DNA of 43,747 nt, taken from contig PACZ01000041.1 of the NCBI GenBank assembly GCA_002700305.1, positions 1 to 43,747 of the forward strand, given 5' to 3'. This stretch comes from Hyphomonas sp. Its GTDB lineage: Bacteria; Pseudomonadota; Alphaproteobacteria; Caulobacterales; Hyphomonadaceae. Under the pieces are notes generated by a model. The model saw only the letters and a list, made by a program, of their open reading frames with translations, did not search any database and was not told the DNA's origin. Positions 7,164 to 14,107 of this stretch are shown here, piece by piece. Within the stretch, counting starts at the first letter, position 1. Each line of letters begins with the position of its first letter. The position numbers and the translations under genes are program-made.

Positions 7164-9032
7164 CTAGGCGTTGGCTTCCAGTGCTTCGGCGGCTTCGAGC
7201 CAGGCGTGTTCAGCTTCTTCAGCGGTTTCGGCGTGGGCGGCGCGGTCTTTGAGGAGTTTGGCAAGCTCGTCAGCCGGCGGGGTGCCTTCGGCCAGCTTTG
7301 CGTCGATCCTTGCGATGGCGGCGTTGGCCTTTTCCATCCGTTCCTCGGCTTCTCGGGCTTTCTTTTTCAGAGCCGAGAGGCGTTTCTTGTCTTCCGGTGA
7401 GGTGGCGGGCTTCGGCGCGGCAGCCTGCTTCGGCTTTGTCTCTTTCGCCTCGGCGCGGTCGGCTTTCATGACGAGGGCGCGATAGTCTTCGAGGTCGCCG
7501 TCATAGGTCGTCGCGCGGCCGTCCTTCACCAGCCACAGCCGATCCGCCGTCGCCTCGGCGAGGTAGACGTCGTGGGTGATCAGCAGGACGGCGCCGGGAA
7601 AATCGTTCAGCGCATAGATCAGCGCCTCGCGGCTGTCGATGTCGAGGTGGGAGGTCGGTTCGTCGAGGATCAGGATGTGCGGCGCGCTGTGGGACATGAG
7701 GCCCAGCAGGAGGCGCACTTTCTCGCCGCCGGACAATTTCTCGACCTTGGTTTCCACCTTCTCTGCGGAGAAGCCCATGGCCGCCGCGGCGGCGCGGACT
7801 TTTGCGGGCGGCGTGTCCGGCGGCAGGAGGCGGCGGACATGGTCCAGCACGCTGTCGCCTTCGGACAGTTCGTCCAGCTGGTCCTGCGAGAAATAGCCGA
7901 TGCGCACGGCTTTCGGCGTCACGCGCTTGCCCGCCATCAGCGGCAGGCGTTCGGCGATGGATTTCACCAGCGTTGTCTTGCCCTGGCCGTTGGCGCCGAC
8001 AATGGCGATCCGGTCGTCCGGGTCCAGACGAAGGTTCACCTTGGAAAGAATGCGCGCGTCTTCGCCATAGCCGAGATCGGCATCCTTCAGCTCCAGCATG
8101 GGCGGCGCCAGCTTGTCGGCGGGCGGCGGGAAGTGGAACGGCGTCGTGCGGTCGGCGACGGGGATGGAGATGTCCTGCATCTTCTCCAGCATCTTGATGC
8201 GGGACTGCGCCTGCCGGGCCTTGGAGGCCTTGGCGCGGAACCGGTCGACAAAGCTCTGCAGGTGGGCGCGTTCCTTGGCCTGCTTGGCCTGCTGGGATTC
8301 CAGCTGGGCGAGCTTCGCCGCGCGCAGTTTCAGCCAGTCGTCATATCCGCCCGGCGTGATCGAGAGCTTCCTGTGCTCCAGCGCCATTGTATGGGTCACG
8401 CAGCGGTTCAGCATTTCGCGGTCGTGGCTGACGATCAGGACCGTGTACGGATATTTCCGGATATAGGTTTCCAGCCAGGCGGCGCCTTCAAGGTCCAGAT
8501 AGTTGGTCGGCTCGTCCAGCAGCAGGAAGTCCGGTTGCGAGAAGAGGACGCCAGCGATGGCCGCGCGCATGCGCCAGCCGCCGGAGAATTCCTTTGTGGC
8601 GCGCGAAAGGTCTTCGTCTGAAAAGCCGAGCCCGTGCAGCACTTCGGCCGCGCGCGCCTCTGCCGACCAGGCGTCGATGTCGACCAGGCGTTCATGGATC
8701 TCGCCGATCCGGTTCGGGTCGGTCGCGGTCTCGGCTTCCTGCATCAGGGCGTGGCGCTCTGTGTCGGCAGCGAGGACGACGTCGAGGACGGTCTCGTCCG
8801 TCGGCGCGACTTCCTGCGCGACCCAGCCGAGCCGGGCGCCGGTGTTCAGGCGGATGGCGGCGTCATTGGTCGGGTGTTCCACATCCTCGCGGATCAGGCG
8901 CAGCAGGGTGGACTTGCCGGTGCCGTTGCGGCCGACAAGGCCCACTTTCCAGCCGGCCGAGATCTGCGCGGAGGCAGATTCGAACAAGGGCCGGGCTTCG
9001 ACCTGAAAATCGAGGTTCGTGATGGTGAGCAT
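7164..9032 (-). CDS. ABC-F family ATP-binding protein
   Basis: 622-residue cytoplasmic protein with two ABC ATPase domains and no membrane segments. The first domain has Walker A GRNGTGKSTLL, signature FSGGW and Walker B LLLDEPTNYLD. The second has GANGQGKTTLV, LSGGEK and ILDEPTSHLD. Between them lies the basic helical linker typical of ABC-F proteins (about residues 240-310). The C-terminus (about 540-622) is a charged coiled coil, as in YheS/Uup-type members. ABC-F proteins act on ribosomes, typically on stalled or antibiotic-bound complexes; a housekeeping role is more likely here than resistance. The ECF41 promoter begins right after its stop codon. Confidence 0.92.
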   Translation of the reverse strand: MLTITNLDFQVEARPLFESASAQISAGWKVGLVGRNGTGKSTLLRLIREDVEHPTNDAAIRLNTGARLGWVAQEVAPTDETVLDVVLAADTERHALMQEAETATDPNRIGEIHERLVDIDAWSAEARAAEVLHGLGFSDEDLSRATKEFSGGWRMRAAIAGVLFSQPDFLLLDEPTNYLDLEGAAWLETYIRKYPYTVLIVSHDREMLNRCVTHTMALEHRKLSITPGGYDDWLKLRAAKLAQLESQQAKQAKERAHLQSFVDRFRAKASKARQAQSRIKMLEKMQDISIPVADRTTPFHFPPPADKLAPPMLELKDADLGYGEDARILSKVNLRLDPDDRIAIVGANGQGKTTLVKSIAERLPLMAGKRVTPKAVRIGYFSQDQLDELSEGDSVLDHVRRLLPPDTPPAKVRAAAAAMGFSAEKVETKVEKLSGGEKVRLLLGLMSHSAPHILILDEPTSHLDIDSREALIYALNDFPGAVLLITHDVYLAEATADRLWLVKDGRATTYDGDLEDYRALVMKADRAEAKETKPKQAAAPKPATSPEDKKRLSALKKKAREAEERMEKANAAIARIDAKLAEGTPPADELAKLLKDRAAHAETAEEAEHAWLEAAEALEANA

Positions 9033-9109
9033 GCGCGGGTGTGTAACCGGGCCAGTTGCGAAAGCAAGGCCGGTGATGTCAGCGGGGCAGGTTTGCAGCA
9101 GGCCGGGAG

Positions 9110-9224
9110 AAAAATGCCCGCCATGTCATCTATCGCGGGGGGGGAAGGACAGGATGACATGGCGGGCGGTTCGCCGTTCGGTTTCCAGGGGGGAAGAAAC
9201 GCTTCGAACGGGACCTCTCTCGTG
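9110..9224 (-). ncRNA. Candidate small RNA, copy 1, two C-rich-loop hairpins
   Basis: Read on the minus strand. The first stem pairs 9211-9205 with 9180-9174 (CCGTTCG/CGAACGG), extended by GAAAC/GTTTC, with a loop containing CCCCCC. A linker GCGAACC leads to a perfect 15-bp second stem (9167-9153 with 9130-9116) whose loop carries CCTTCCCCCCCC. A run of five T (9114-9110) follows, so the second hairpin is a credible Rho-independent terminator. The layout matches copy 2 at 9321-9452, with different stem bases that preserve pairing. C-rich loops of this sort pair with Shine-Dalgarno sequences in known alphaproteobacterial RNAs such as Rhodobacter CcsR. Ends are estimates. Confidence 0.6.
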
Positions 9225-9230
9225 CAACTG

Positions 9231-9257
9231 ATATGGGGTGAGAGGGGCCGGTGTCCA
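9231..9257 (-). promoter_or_regulatory. Candidate promoter of small RNA copy 1
   Basis: Minus strand TGGACA (9257-9252), 15 bases, then CCATAT (9236-9231). The CCATAT -10 resembles alphaproteobacterial heat-shock sigma (RpoH) promoters. It lies 20 bases before the first stem, the same geometry as copy 2. Confidence 0.4.
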
Positions 9258-9320
9258 TGACCCTCACGCGTTCGTGAGAGGTGAAATTCCGGTAAGAAAT
9301 CCGGATCGGAAACGGGCTGG

Positions 9321-9452
9321 AAAAAAGACCTGAAATGGGAGGTGCCCGCCATACTGTCTTCGGGGTCGTGGGGGAGGGCTGCGAGACAGTATGGCGGGCG
9401 GTTCGCTGTGTCGTTTCAGGGAGGATTCTACAGCGAACGGGACGGGTTGATG
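9321..9452 (-). ncRNA. Candidate small RNA, copy 2, two C-rich-loop hairpins
   Basis: Read on the minus strand. The first stem is a perfect 9 bp (9438-9430 with 9409-9401, GTTCGCTGT/ACAGCGAAC) and its loop contains CCTCCC. The same linker as copy 1 leads to a perfect 16-bp stem (9399-9384 with 9359-9344) with loop CCCTCCCCC. A single-stranded ACCTCCC follows, and a T6 run lies at 9326-9321. Compared with copy 1, the stem halves differ but stay complementary (for example CATGTCATC/GATGACATG against CATACTGTCT/AGACAGTATG), the mark of selection on RNA structure. No open reading frame here looks real. The 5' and 3' ends are inferred from promoter-like and T-run positions. Confidence 0.6.
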
Positions 9453-9458
9453 AACCCA

Positions 9459-9487
9459 CACATAGGTACAACGTCACCTGTCTGCAA
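9459..9487 (-). promoter_or_regulatory. Candidate promoter of small RNA copy 2
   Basis: Minus strand TTGCAG (9487-9482), then TATGTG (9464-9459) after 17 bases, with CC immediately before it, giving CCTATGTG. This could be read by sigma-70 or by an RpoH-type factor. Transcription would start near 9452, about 15 bases before the first stem. Confidence 0.4.
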
Positions 9488-9550
9488 TTCCGTCGCGGGA
9501 ATGTGAAACGTGTCGGAAGTTTAATCCGTGGGGCGCAGCGACACCGCCGC

Positions 9551-10039
9551 TTACTTGATCGCTTGCAGATCGTCCCAGTACTCGATGGGCGGAACGTCGC
9601 GGATCATCTCTTCGACCATGGCCGTGAATCCCGTATTGAAATAACCGGACGTCAGACCCCACAGCGCGCGGGCCCGTTCGGTACCCAGCACGAAATAGAT
9701 CACGCCGCGATAGGACTCCCACGACTCCTTGTCCATGGCGCCAGATTTGTATTGCAACCACTCATATTCGCGGGCGCGCATCTGGCCGATCATCCAGAAG
9801 ATCACTTTTGTCTTCTCTTCGAAACTCGGCGTTTCGACCTGCGACAGGATGCGGCCGAGTTCCGGGAATTCGACGAATTTGTAGACGCCGGTCTGGTCGT
9901 TCGTCAGCTGGGTCTGCCGCGCGTCAGACCGCAGAAGATCCGTGCCTTGCCTCACTTGCAGGGCGAGGAAGATCAGGGTCGCAGCGACGACGAGCACGCC
10001 GGCGATCTGGGCGATATAGGCAATCTGCTCAAGAGTCAT
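9551..10039 (-). CDS. Membrane-anchored hypothetical protein (family A, copy 2)
   Basis: 162 residues from the chosen ATG. One N-terminal transmembrane helix (about residues 10-30) is followed by the QVRQ pattern typical of a widespread uncharacterised bacterial family with one helix and a soluble all-alpha C-terminal domain. The first gene of this operon (12473-13129) has the same plan, with the QN..LR pattern after its helix and a Trp/Tyr-rich C-terminal half, so the two are treated as one family. A start at 10120 would add 27 Arg/Pro-rich residues and is judged unlikely. It is last of the five-gene operon, 99 bases after the preceding stop codon. Function unknown. Confidence 0.7.
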   Translation of the reverse strand: MTLEQIAYIAQIAGVLVVAATLIFLALQVRQGTDLLRSDARQTQLTNDQTGVYKFVEFPELGRILSQVETPSFEEKTKVIFWMIGQMRAREYEWLQYKSGAMDKESWESYRGVIYFVLGTERARALWGLTSGYFNTGFTAMVEEMIRDVPPIEYWDDLQAIK

Positions 10040-10138
10040 GGGGGGCTCCGACCGAACCGAGCGCGCCGGTCGCGCGTTCCAGCGAGGGGGTGTTCCCGTC
10101 CGTATTGTTGCGGACGGCATTTGTGAAACAGTGGAGGA

Positions 10139-10900
10139 TCATCTGCGGCGCTCCAGTTCCTTGTCGATCACGGCCAGGGCGCGTTCCGCCGTCTCGTTCT
10201 GCTTGTGAAGGTCGGCAGGCGTCGAGACCATGAGGCCGGCCCATTCGGTCAGCAGTGGCTCGATATCAGGGTTGGCCGCGATCTTCTCGGCAGTTCGACG
10301 CGCAGCCTCATCGGTGACGCCTTTCGGACAGTCGAGGATGTAGGTTTCCGCGCCATCTTTCAGGTTGTAGCAATGTTCCCAGTAGAAAGCCTGCGCATCC
10401 AGAGGAATCAGCTGGCGCACACGCGACCGGTACGCGGGTACAAAATTAGTCACGGACAAATTGTCGTTTGTCGCGAGATATGCCTCCACGGCGTCGATGA
10501 TCTCGCGTGACTGGGGCAGCCCCTGCCGGCGCATCTCGGCATAGGTCGACCGGTCGACGTCGATGGGTTGCCACTGGGAGGCATGAAAGAAGTCCACAAT
10601 GACGGGCCAGCATTCCGTCCCGCAAGAGGTACCGCTTGCCATGAAGTCGAGCGAGCGTTTCCCGGCTGCCACGACTTGTCCGATGGCATCTGCCTTCTGG
10701 TTCGTGACGCGGATGGAGGTTTCGACTTCCTCTTTCAGTTCAATGAGCAGTGCGGTTTCCCGCGCCCTGTCCGCGCGCGCTTCGTTCCAGTTGCCAAGCT
10801 GGATACCGAGGAAGACACCCAGCACGACGATCAGCGTTTCGATGAAGACAGTGAACCAGTCCTGCTTGCGGATGGAGGTGGCGAGGCGCTGGAGGATCAT
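10139..10900 (-). CDS. Membrane-anchored hypothetical protein (family B, copy 3)
   Basis: 253 residues. The N-terminus RKQDWFTVFIETLIVVLGVF is a short cytoplasmic tail plus a transmembrane helix ending in GIQLGNWNEAR, resembling the DUF6090 pattern. The remainder is a charged helical domain, probably periplasmic. Four Cys (SCGTEC, WEHC, LDCP) could form disulfides; the last pair aligns with a Cys pair in copy 1. The start codon overlaps the stop of copy 2 by ATGA. It shares its N-terminal coding block with copies 1 and 2, while the rest is diverged. No catalytic motif is seen and function is unknown. Confidence 0.75.
   Translation of the reverse strand: MILQRLATSIRKQDWFTVFIETLIVVLGVFLGIQLGNWNEARADRARETALLIELKEEVETSIRVTNQKADAIGQVVAAGKRSLDFMASGTSCGTECWPVIVDFFHASQWQPIDVDRSTYAEMRRQGLPQSREIIDAVEAYLATNDNLSVTNFVPAYRSRVRQLIPLDAQAFYWEHCYNLKDGAETYILDCPKGVTDEAARRTAEKIAANPDIEPLLTEWAGLMVSTPADLHKQNETAERALAVIDKELERRR
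10785..10900 (-). repeat. N-terminal coding block repeat, copy 3
   Basis: 116 bases encoding the basic tail, transmembrane helix and NWNEAR-type motif of family B. Similar blocks occur at 11576-11691 and 12361-12476. The stretch coding for RKQDWFT is preserved in all three; sequence similarity drops after the block. Confidence 0.75.
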
Positions 10901-11691
10901 GGCGCCGCATCGCTCTCGCGGCGTAAGCCTGACGGGCCCAGTTCCTTGGCCAGTTCAGCATCCAGCACGGTCAGGACCGCAATGCGGTGTTCGTACCGGT
11001 CGAGGAATGACTCCAAGCGTGCGATGTTGTCGCTGTACTCGCTGAGGAGGCCTTTGTTCCCGCGTATCTGGTCGATGTTACAATTATATCGCCACACCAG
11101 GCCTTCGTCGTCGTCAGGAGACACATTTGGACGAACGTAGTCTGCATCTTCAGCACCCCCCACTTCGAGCCAGATGGCGTCCGGATACCGGCTGTGAAGC
11201 CGGAAAAGTTCGTTGACCGCTTCTGAGCGCGCAGCACGGGAACGTTCCTGCACAACAGCATAGTCGCGCAGGGCCGACTTCACGGAAGGGTTGGAAATCA
11301 GGTCAAACCGGCCGGATGAAATGAGCTCATCCAGGCTGGACAATTCTTCGGTAGGTGAGGGTATCCAGTGTGAAACCAGCAGAGCCCAGCACTCATCATT
11401 GGTGAGTGGCCGTGACGGCGCGAGCGAGAACATGACGGAATTCGCGTCTTTGGCCAGTCCAATGCGAGGGCTATGTCTGGCCAGCTCTTCTTTCTGTGTG
11501 TCCAGAAGTGAGCGGGTCTCCTCCTGCAGCCGCAAAAGCAGGACCTGCTCGCTGTTTCGTTCAACCCGCGCCGCGTTCCAGTTGTTGACCTGCAGACCGA
11601 TGAAAACGCCGAACACCACGATCAGCGTTTCGATGACGACGGTGAACCAGTCCTGCTTGCGCAGCGCGGTGGTGAGACGGCGGAGGATCAT
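10897..11691 (-). CDS. Membrane-anchored hypothetical protein (family B, copy 2)
   Basis: 264 residues with the same anchor as its neighbours: RKQDWFTVVIETLIVVFGVF followed by IGLQVNNWN. The soluble part begins with a Glu/Arg-rich helical stretch that may form a coiled coil (about 45-75) and ends with a Leu-rich helix. Only two Cys are present (NDECWALL and YNCN), so the C-x-C-P pair seen in copies 1 and 3 is not conserved. Its start overlaps the stop of copy 1 (ATGA) and its stop overlaps the start of copy 3. DUF6090-like by the anchor only. Function unknown. Confidence 0.75.
   Translation of the reverse strand: MILRRLTTALRKQDWFTVVIETLIVVFGVFIGLQVNNWNAARVERNSEQVLLLRLQEETRSLLDTQKEELARHSPRIGLAKDANSVMFSLAPSRPLTNDECWALLVSHWIPSPTEELSSLDELISSGRFDLISNPSVKSALRDYAVVQERSRAARSEAVNELFRLHSRYPDAIWLEVGGAEDADYVRPNVSPDDDEGLVWRYNCNIDQIRGNKGLLSEYSDNIARLESFLDRYEHRIAVLTVLDAELAKELGPSGLRRESDAAP
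11576..11691 (-). repeat. N-terminal coding block repeat, copy 2
   Basis: Second 116-base block of the triplicated family B anchor. Its first 29 bases on the plus strand are identical to copy 1 at 12361. Spacing to the neighbouring blocks is 791 and 785 bases. Confidence 0.75.
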
Positions 11692-12476
11692 CGTGTTGTC
11701 TCCAGATCAGACACCAGTGATGCTGCCTGTCGATCAAGATACTCAAGCAGTGACCGGAGCCCCGAAAGATTGCCCAGACGCGCGTTCAGCTGGGACCGGA
11801 GCTCTGCCGACTCCCGGAGGCTTGCGGCTGAGCGCATAACGAGCGCAAAATCTTCTGGCGGCGGACAGTCTTTGTAGAAATTCGTGGGGTTTGTACCTGG
11901 CAGGCTGGGCTCGAAACTGGCCGCTGACAGACAGTCAGCGATGTGCATACTGATGCGGCCTTCGATCAATTGGCGCGCCAGGTCGGTATAGGCGGATCTG
12001 AATGTCAGTGATATTTCAATCTCGTTGGCAGAGTCTTCATAATAGTCGCGCAGCCGGCGTTGCATCGATCCGCTGGCGATGAGGTCCAGGTCACCAGCAT
12101 TCTGAAGTTCTTTGTAGATCTGCGCCGACGGTGCGAACGGCCATTCGCCGCCGGCGATCCAGCTGTCGAGGACAAACCGCCACGTCTCTTCGGTCGTTTC
12201 GGGCGGATCGGACCGCAGAGCGCCATCAACGCGCAGGGCGGCTGCCACGACTTCCTCGTACCACTGCCGGCGAACCGCAAAGGCATCAAGATCAGCGCGC
12301 AAATCGGCAATCAGACGTTCACGCGAGGACTCTGCCTCGATCCGATGCTGTCGCGCCTCATTCCAGTTGTTGACCTGCAGACCGATGAACACACCGAAGA
12401 CGACAATCAGCGTCTCGATGCCGACCGTGAACCAGTCCTGCTTGCGGAAGGCAGAGGTGATGCGGCGCAGGATCAT
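11688..12476 (-). CDS. Membrane-anchored hypothetical protein (family B, copy 1)
   Basis: 262 residues: basic N-terminal tail, a transmembrane helix (about 17-33), the motif IGLQVNNWNEARQH, then a helical soluble domain rich in Arg and Glu. A Cys pair (ADCLSAA and YKDCPPP) spaced by about two dozen residues matches in position the pair in copy 3 and is suited to an oxidising compartment. Start and stop both overlap neighbours by 4 bases. No enzyme motif is visible. A structural, scaffold or sensor role in the envelope is possible but unproven. Confidence 0.75.
   Translation of the reverse strand: MILRRITSAFRKQDWFTVGIETLIVVFGVFIGLQVNNWNEARQHRIEAESSRERLIADLRADLDAFAVRRQWYEEVVAAALRVDGALRSDPPETTEETWRFVLDSWIAGGEWPFAPSAQIYKELQNAGDLDLIASGSMQRRLRDYYEDSANEIEISLTFRSAYTDLARQLIEGRISMHIADCLSAASFEPSLPGTNPTNFYKDCPPPEDFALVMRSAASLRESAELRSQLNARLGNLSGLRSLLEYLDRQAASLVSDLETTR
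12361..12476 (-). repeat. N-terminal coding block repeat, copy 1
   Basis: First 116-base block of the triplicated family B anchor; see 10785-10900 and 11576-11691. Conservation at DNA level over the anchor, but not beyond, suggests recent duplication with gene conversion or strong constraint on the anchor. Confidence 0.75.
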
Positions 12477-13129
12477 GGGGCGGGATCCGGCTCAGGCGGT
12501 GGCAGCTTCAGGCGGTCGAGATTGTTCGCGAGGAAGTTTTCATCCAGGCCGCCGACGATGGGGCCGGCGATTTCCATCATCGGGGTTCCATCCCAGCCCT
12601 GTTCCTGCAATTTCCACCAGTGTTTGGCGAAGCGGCTGCCGAAATAGTAGGGGGCCGAGTTCTGAATGTGCTGGCGGGCATGGTCGCGCGACACAAGCCC
12701 CGCCTCCTCCATTTGTAACATCTGGTCCCATTGCAGCATCAGCGCAACGAGATGGCTCTCCACCATCCGCGCTTCGGTGTCCGTCAGGGCCTCAGGGGTG
12801 CGGATGGATTTGACCCAGACGTCCGCCATCTCACGCTTTGCAATGCTGAACTCGATCTGTGCGAGCAGGTCATTTTTCTGCTGTTCCATGGCCGTGCGGG
12901 TGAGCGCAGCGTTCTGGTGCACTTCGACGATCAGCATGATCAGGCCGGCAAGAACCGCGATATTGGCGCCGAGCGTGATCCAGCGGTTGAGGCGGTCCAG
13001 CCGTCCCGGTGCAGCGGGTGGGGCTGGATCGGGCGCAACCGGGTCTGGCGCCGCAGCCACAGGCGGCGGGCTGTCAACGACCGGTTTCCTGCGGTTTCCG
13101 GACAGGAAATCAGGCAGTTTCAAACGCAT
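12473..13129 (-). CDS. Membrane-anchored hypothetical protein (family A, copy 1)
   Basis: 218 residues. A Pro/Ala-rich N-terminal stretch (about 20-45) precedes one transmembrane helix (about 50-72, LGANIAVLAGLIMLIVEVHQ) and a soluble helical domain with many Trp, Tyr and Gln. The plan is that of the gene at 9551-10039. The ATG at 13129 has GGGGA upstream; a GTG at 13144 would add five residues. It is the first gene of the operon, and its stop overlaps family B copy 1 by ATGA. A -35-like TTGTCA sits inside an inverted repeat upstream. Function unknown. Confidence 0.72.
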   Translation of the reverse strand: MRLKLPDFLSGNRRKPVVDSPPPVAAAPDPVAPDPAPPAAPGRLDRLNRWITLGANIAVLAGLIMLIVEVHQNAALTRTAMEQQKNDLLAQIEFSIAKREMADVWVKSIRTPEALTDTEARMVESHLVALMLQWDQMLQMEEAGLVSRDHARQHIQNSAPYYFGSRFAKHWWKLQEQGWDGTPMMEIAGPIVGGLDENFLANNLDRLKLPPPEPDPAP

Positions 13130-13183
13130 TTCATATGTCCCCACCCCTTACGGGCAGGGATTACCTTAAGAGGTTTTGTGGGG

Positions 13184-13201
13184 CTGACAACAAAATGTCA
13201 G
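13184..13201. promoter_or_regulatory. Inverted repeat upstream of the A-B-B-B-A operon
   Basis: CTGACA-N6-TGTCAG, perfect 6-base arms, lies between the transpeptidase stop and the operon start. On the minus strand its second arm belongs to TTGTCA, a good -35 hexamer. It could be an operator or a small hairpin; no regulator is adjacent. Confidence 0.35.
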
Positions 13202-13209
13202 GGAGGATG

Positions 13210-13809
13210 TCACTTGCCCACGTAGACCAGCGTGCGGCGGGGCACGTCTTTCAGGAAGGTGGCGAGGTCTTTCTTCGAGAAGACGATGCAGCCGTTCGAG
13301 CGGCCGAGTTTGCCCCACTTCTTGAGGAAGGCCGGTTCGGCATAGTCAGCGGCGTGAATGACAATCGCCCGGGCGCGGGCATTGGCATTCGTGGGGTCGA
13401 GGCCGTCGAGGCGGAGCGACTTGCCATGCTTGCCGACATATTGCTCGGCGAGGAGATAGGCGCCCTTCGGGCTGGCGGAGGAACCGGGCACGTCGGAGAA
13501 TTTGTCGAGGAAGCCGTCATGGTCCGGGTCGGAGCCTGAGCCATGGGCGGCGCGGAAAGCGGCTTCGACAAGGCCGGTCTCCAGATTGACCAGATAGGCG
13601 CGCTTCTCGTCAGAGCGGCGGGCATAGTCCACGACGACGAGGTGGGTCTGGTCTGCGGTGTCGCTATGCGCTTTCAGGGAAGCCAGGGCCTCGCCCAGCA
13701 GTTCCGGCCGGATCAGCCCCTGCGGATCGACGGGAATCGCCGCGGCGGGCAGGGCAGCGAGACAAAGGGCGGCAAGGCTGACACCCGTCCTGGCCAGAAA
13801 ACGTCTCAT
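13210..13809 (-). CDS. Murein L,D-transpeptidase catalytic-domain family protein
   Basis: 199-residue exported protein with a signal peptide (about residues 1-24, cleavage after AAA). It matches the YkuD-like murein L,D-transpeptidase group (Pfam YkuD_2 type): HGSGSDPDHDGFLDKFSDVP in the middle, GKHGKSLRLDGLDPTNANAR, His152 in IVIHAADYA, and the catalytic Cys174 in GRSNGCIVF. Such enzymes make 3-3 peptidoglycan cross-links or attach proteins to murein in the periplasm. Its start overlaps the stop of a 62-residue membrane protein gene by ATGA. The operon of membrane-anchored proteins follows downstream on the same strand. Confidence 0.85.
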   Translation of the reverse strand: MRRFLARTGVSLAALCLAALPAAAIPVDPQGLIRPELLGEALASLKAHSDTADQTHLVVVDYARRSDEKRAYLVNLETGLVEAAFRAAHGSGSDPDHDGFLDKFSDVPGSSASPKGAYLLAEQYVGKHGKSLRLDGLDPTNANARARAIVIHAADYAEPAFLKKWGKLGRSNGCIVFSKKDLATFLKDVPRRTLVYVGK

Positions 13810-13994
13810 GGTGCCTTTTCACTCCTCACAGGTGCAGCGAGCCGGGCTGTCTTTGCCGTTAGGGAAGCTGCCTTTCCATGATGTAGCATACGCCCAGCTT
13901 CTCGCCAGATCATGAACGTGACAAGCCCCGCCAGACATACGCTGGCGATGGTAATAAGGGTGAGGGCCGTGATGAGCGTTTTGATCTGGAGCAT
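13806..13994 (-). CDS. Small single-pass membrane protein
   Basis: 62 residues with one transmembrane helix (about 7-31) and a basic, Ala-rich tail. The ribosome binding site AAGGAAAGG lies about 9 bases before the ATG, and the stop overlaps the start of the transpeptidase gene by ATGA. These two facts make it likely real despite its size. No homology is recognised. It may assist or localise the transpeptidase, or simply couple its translation. Confidence 0.6.
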   Translation of the reverse strand: MLQIKTLITALTLITIASVCLAGLVTFMIWREAGRMLHHGKAASLTAKTARLAAPVRSEKAP

Positions 13995-14107
13995 GGCGCG
14001 TGCCTTTCCTTGCCGGGCAGGTCACGCGGACGTCGCGGAAGGCCTTGGCGCAGCGTGGCCCGTGAGTATTGTATCTTCTGAGAAATTGCGGAAATGAGGG
14101 CAGGAAA

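Noticed and set aside
8894-9477. Minus-strand frames across the intergenic region before the ABC-F gene
   Set aside because: They overlap the ABC-F start and the paired stem-loops; stem covariation favours RNA over protein.
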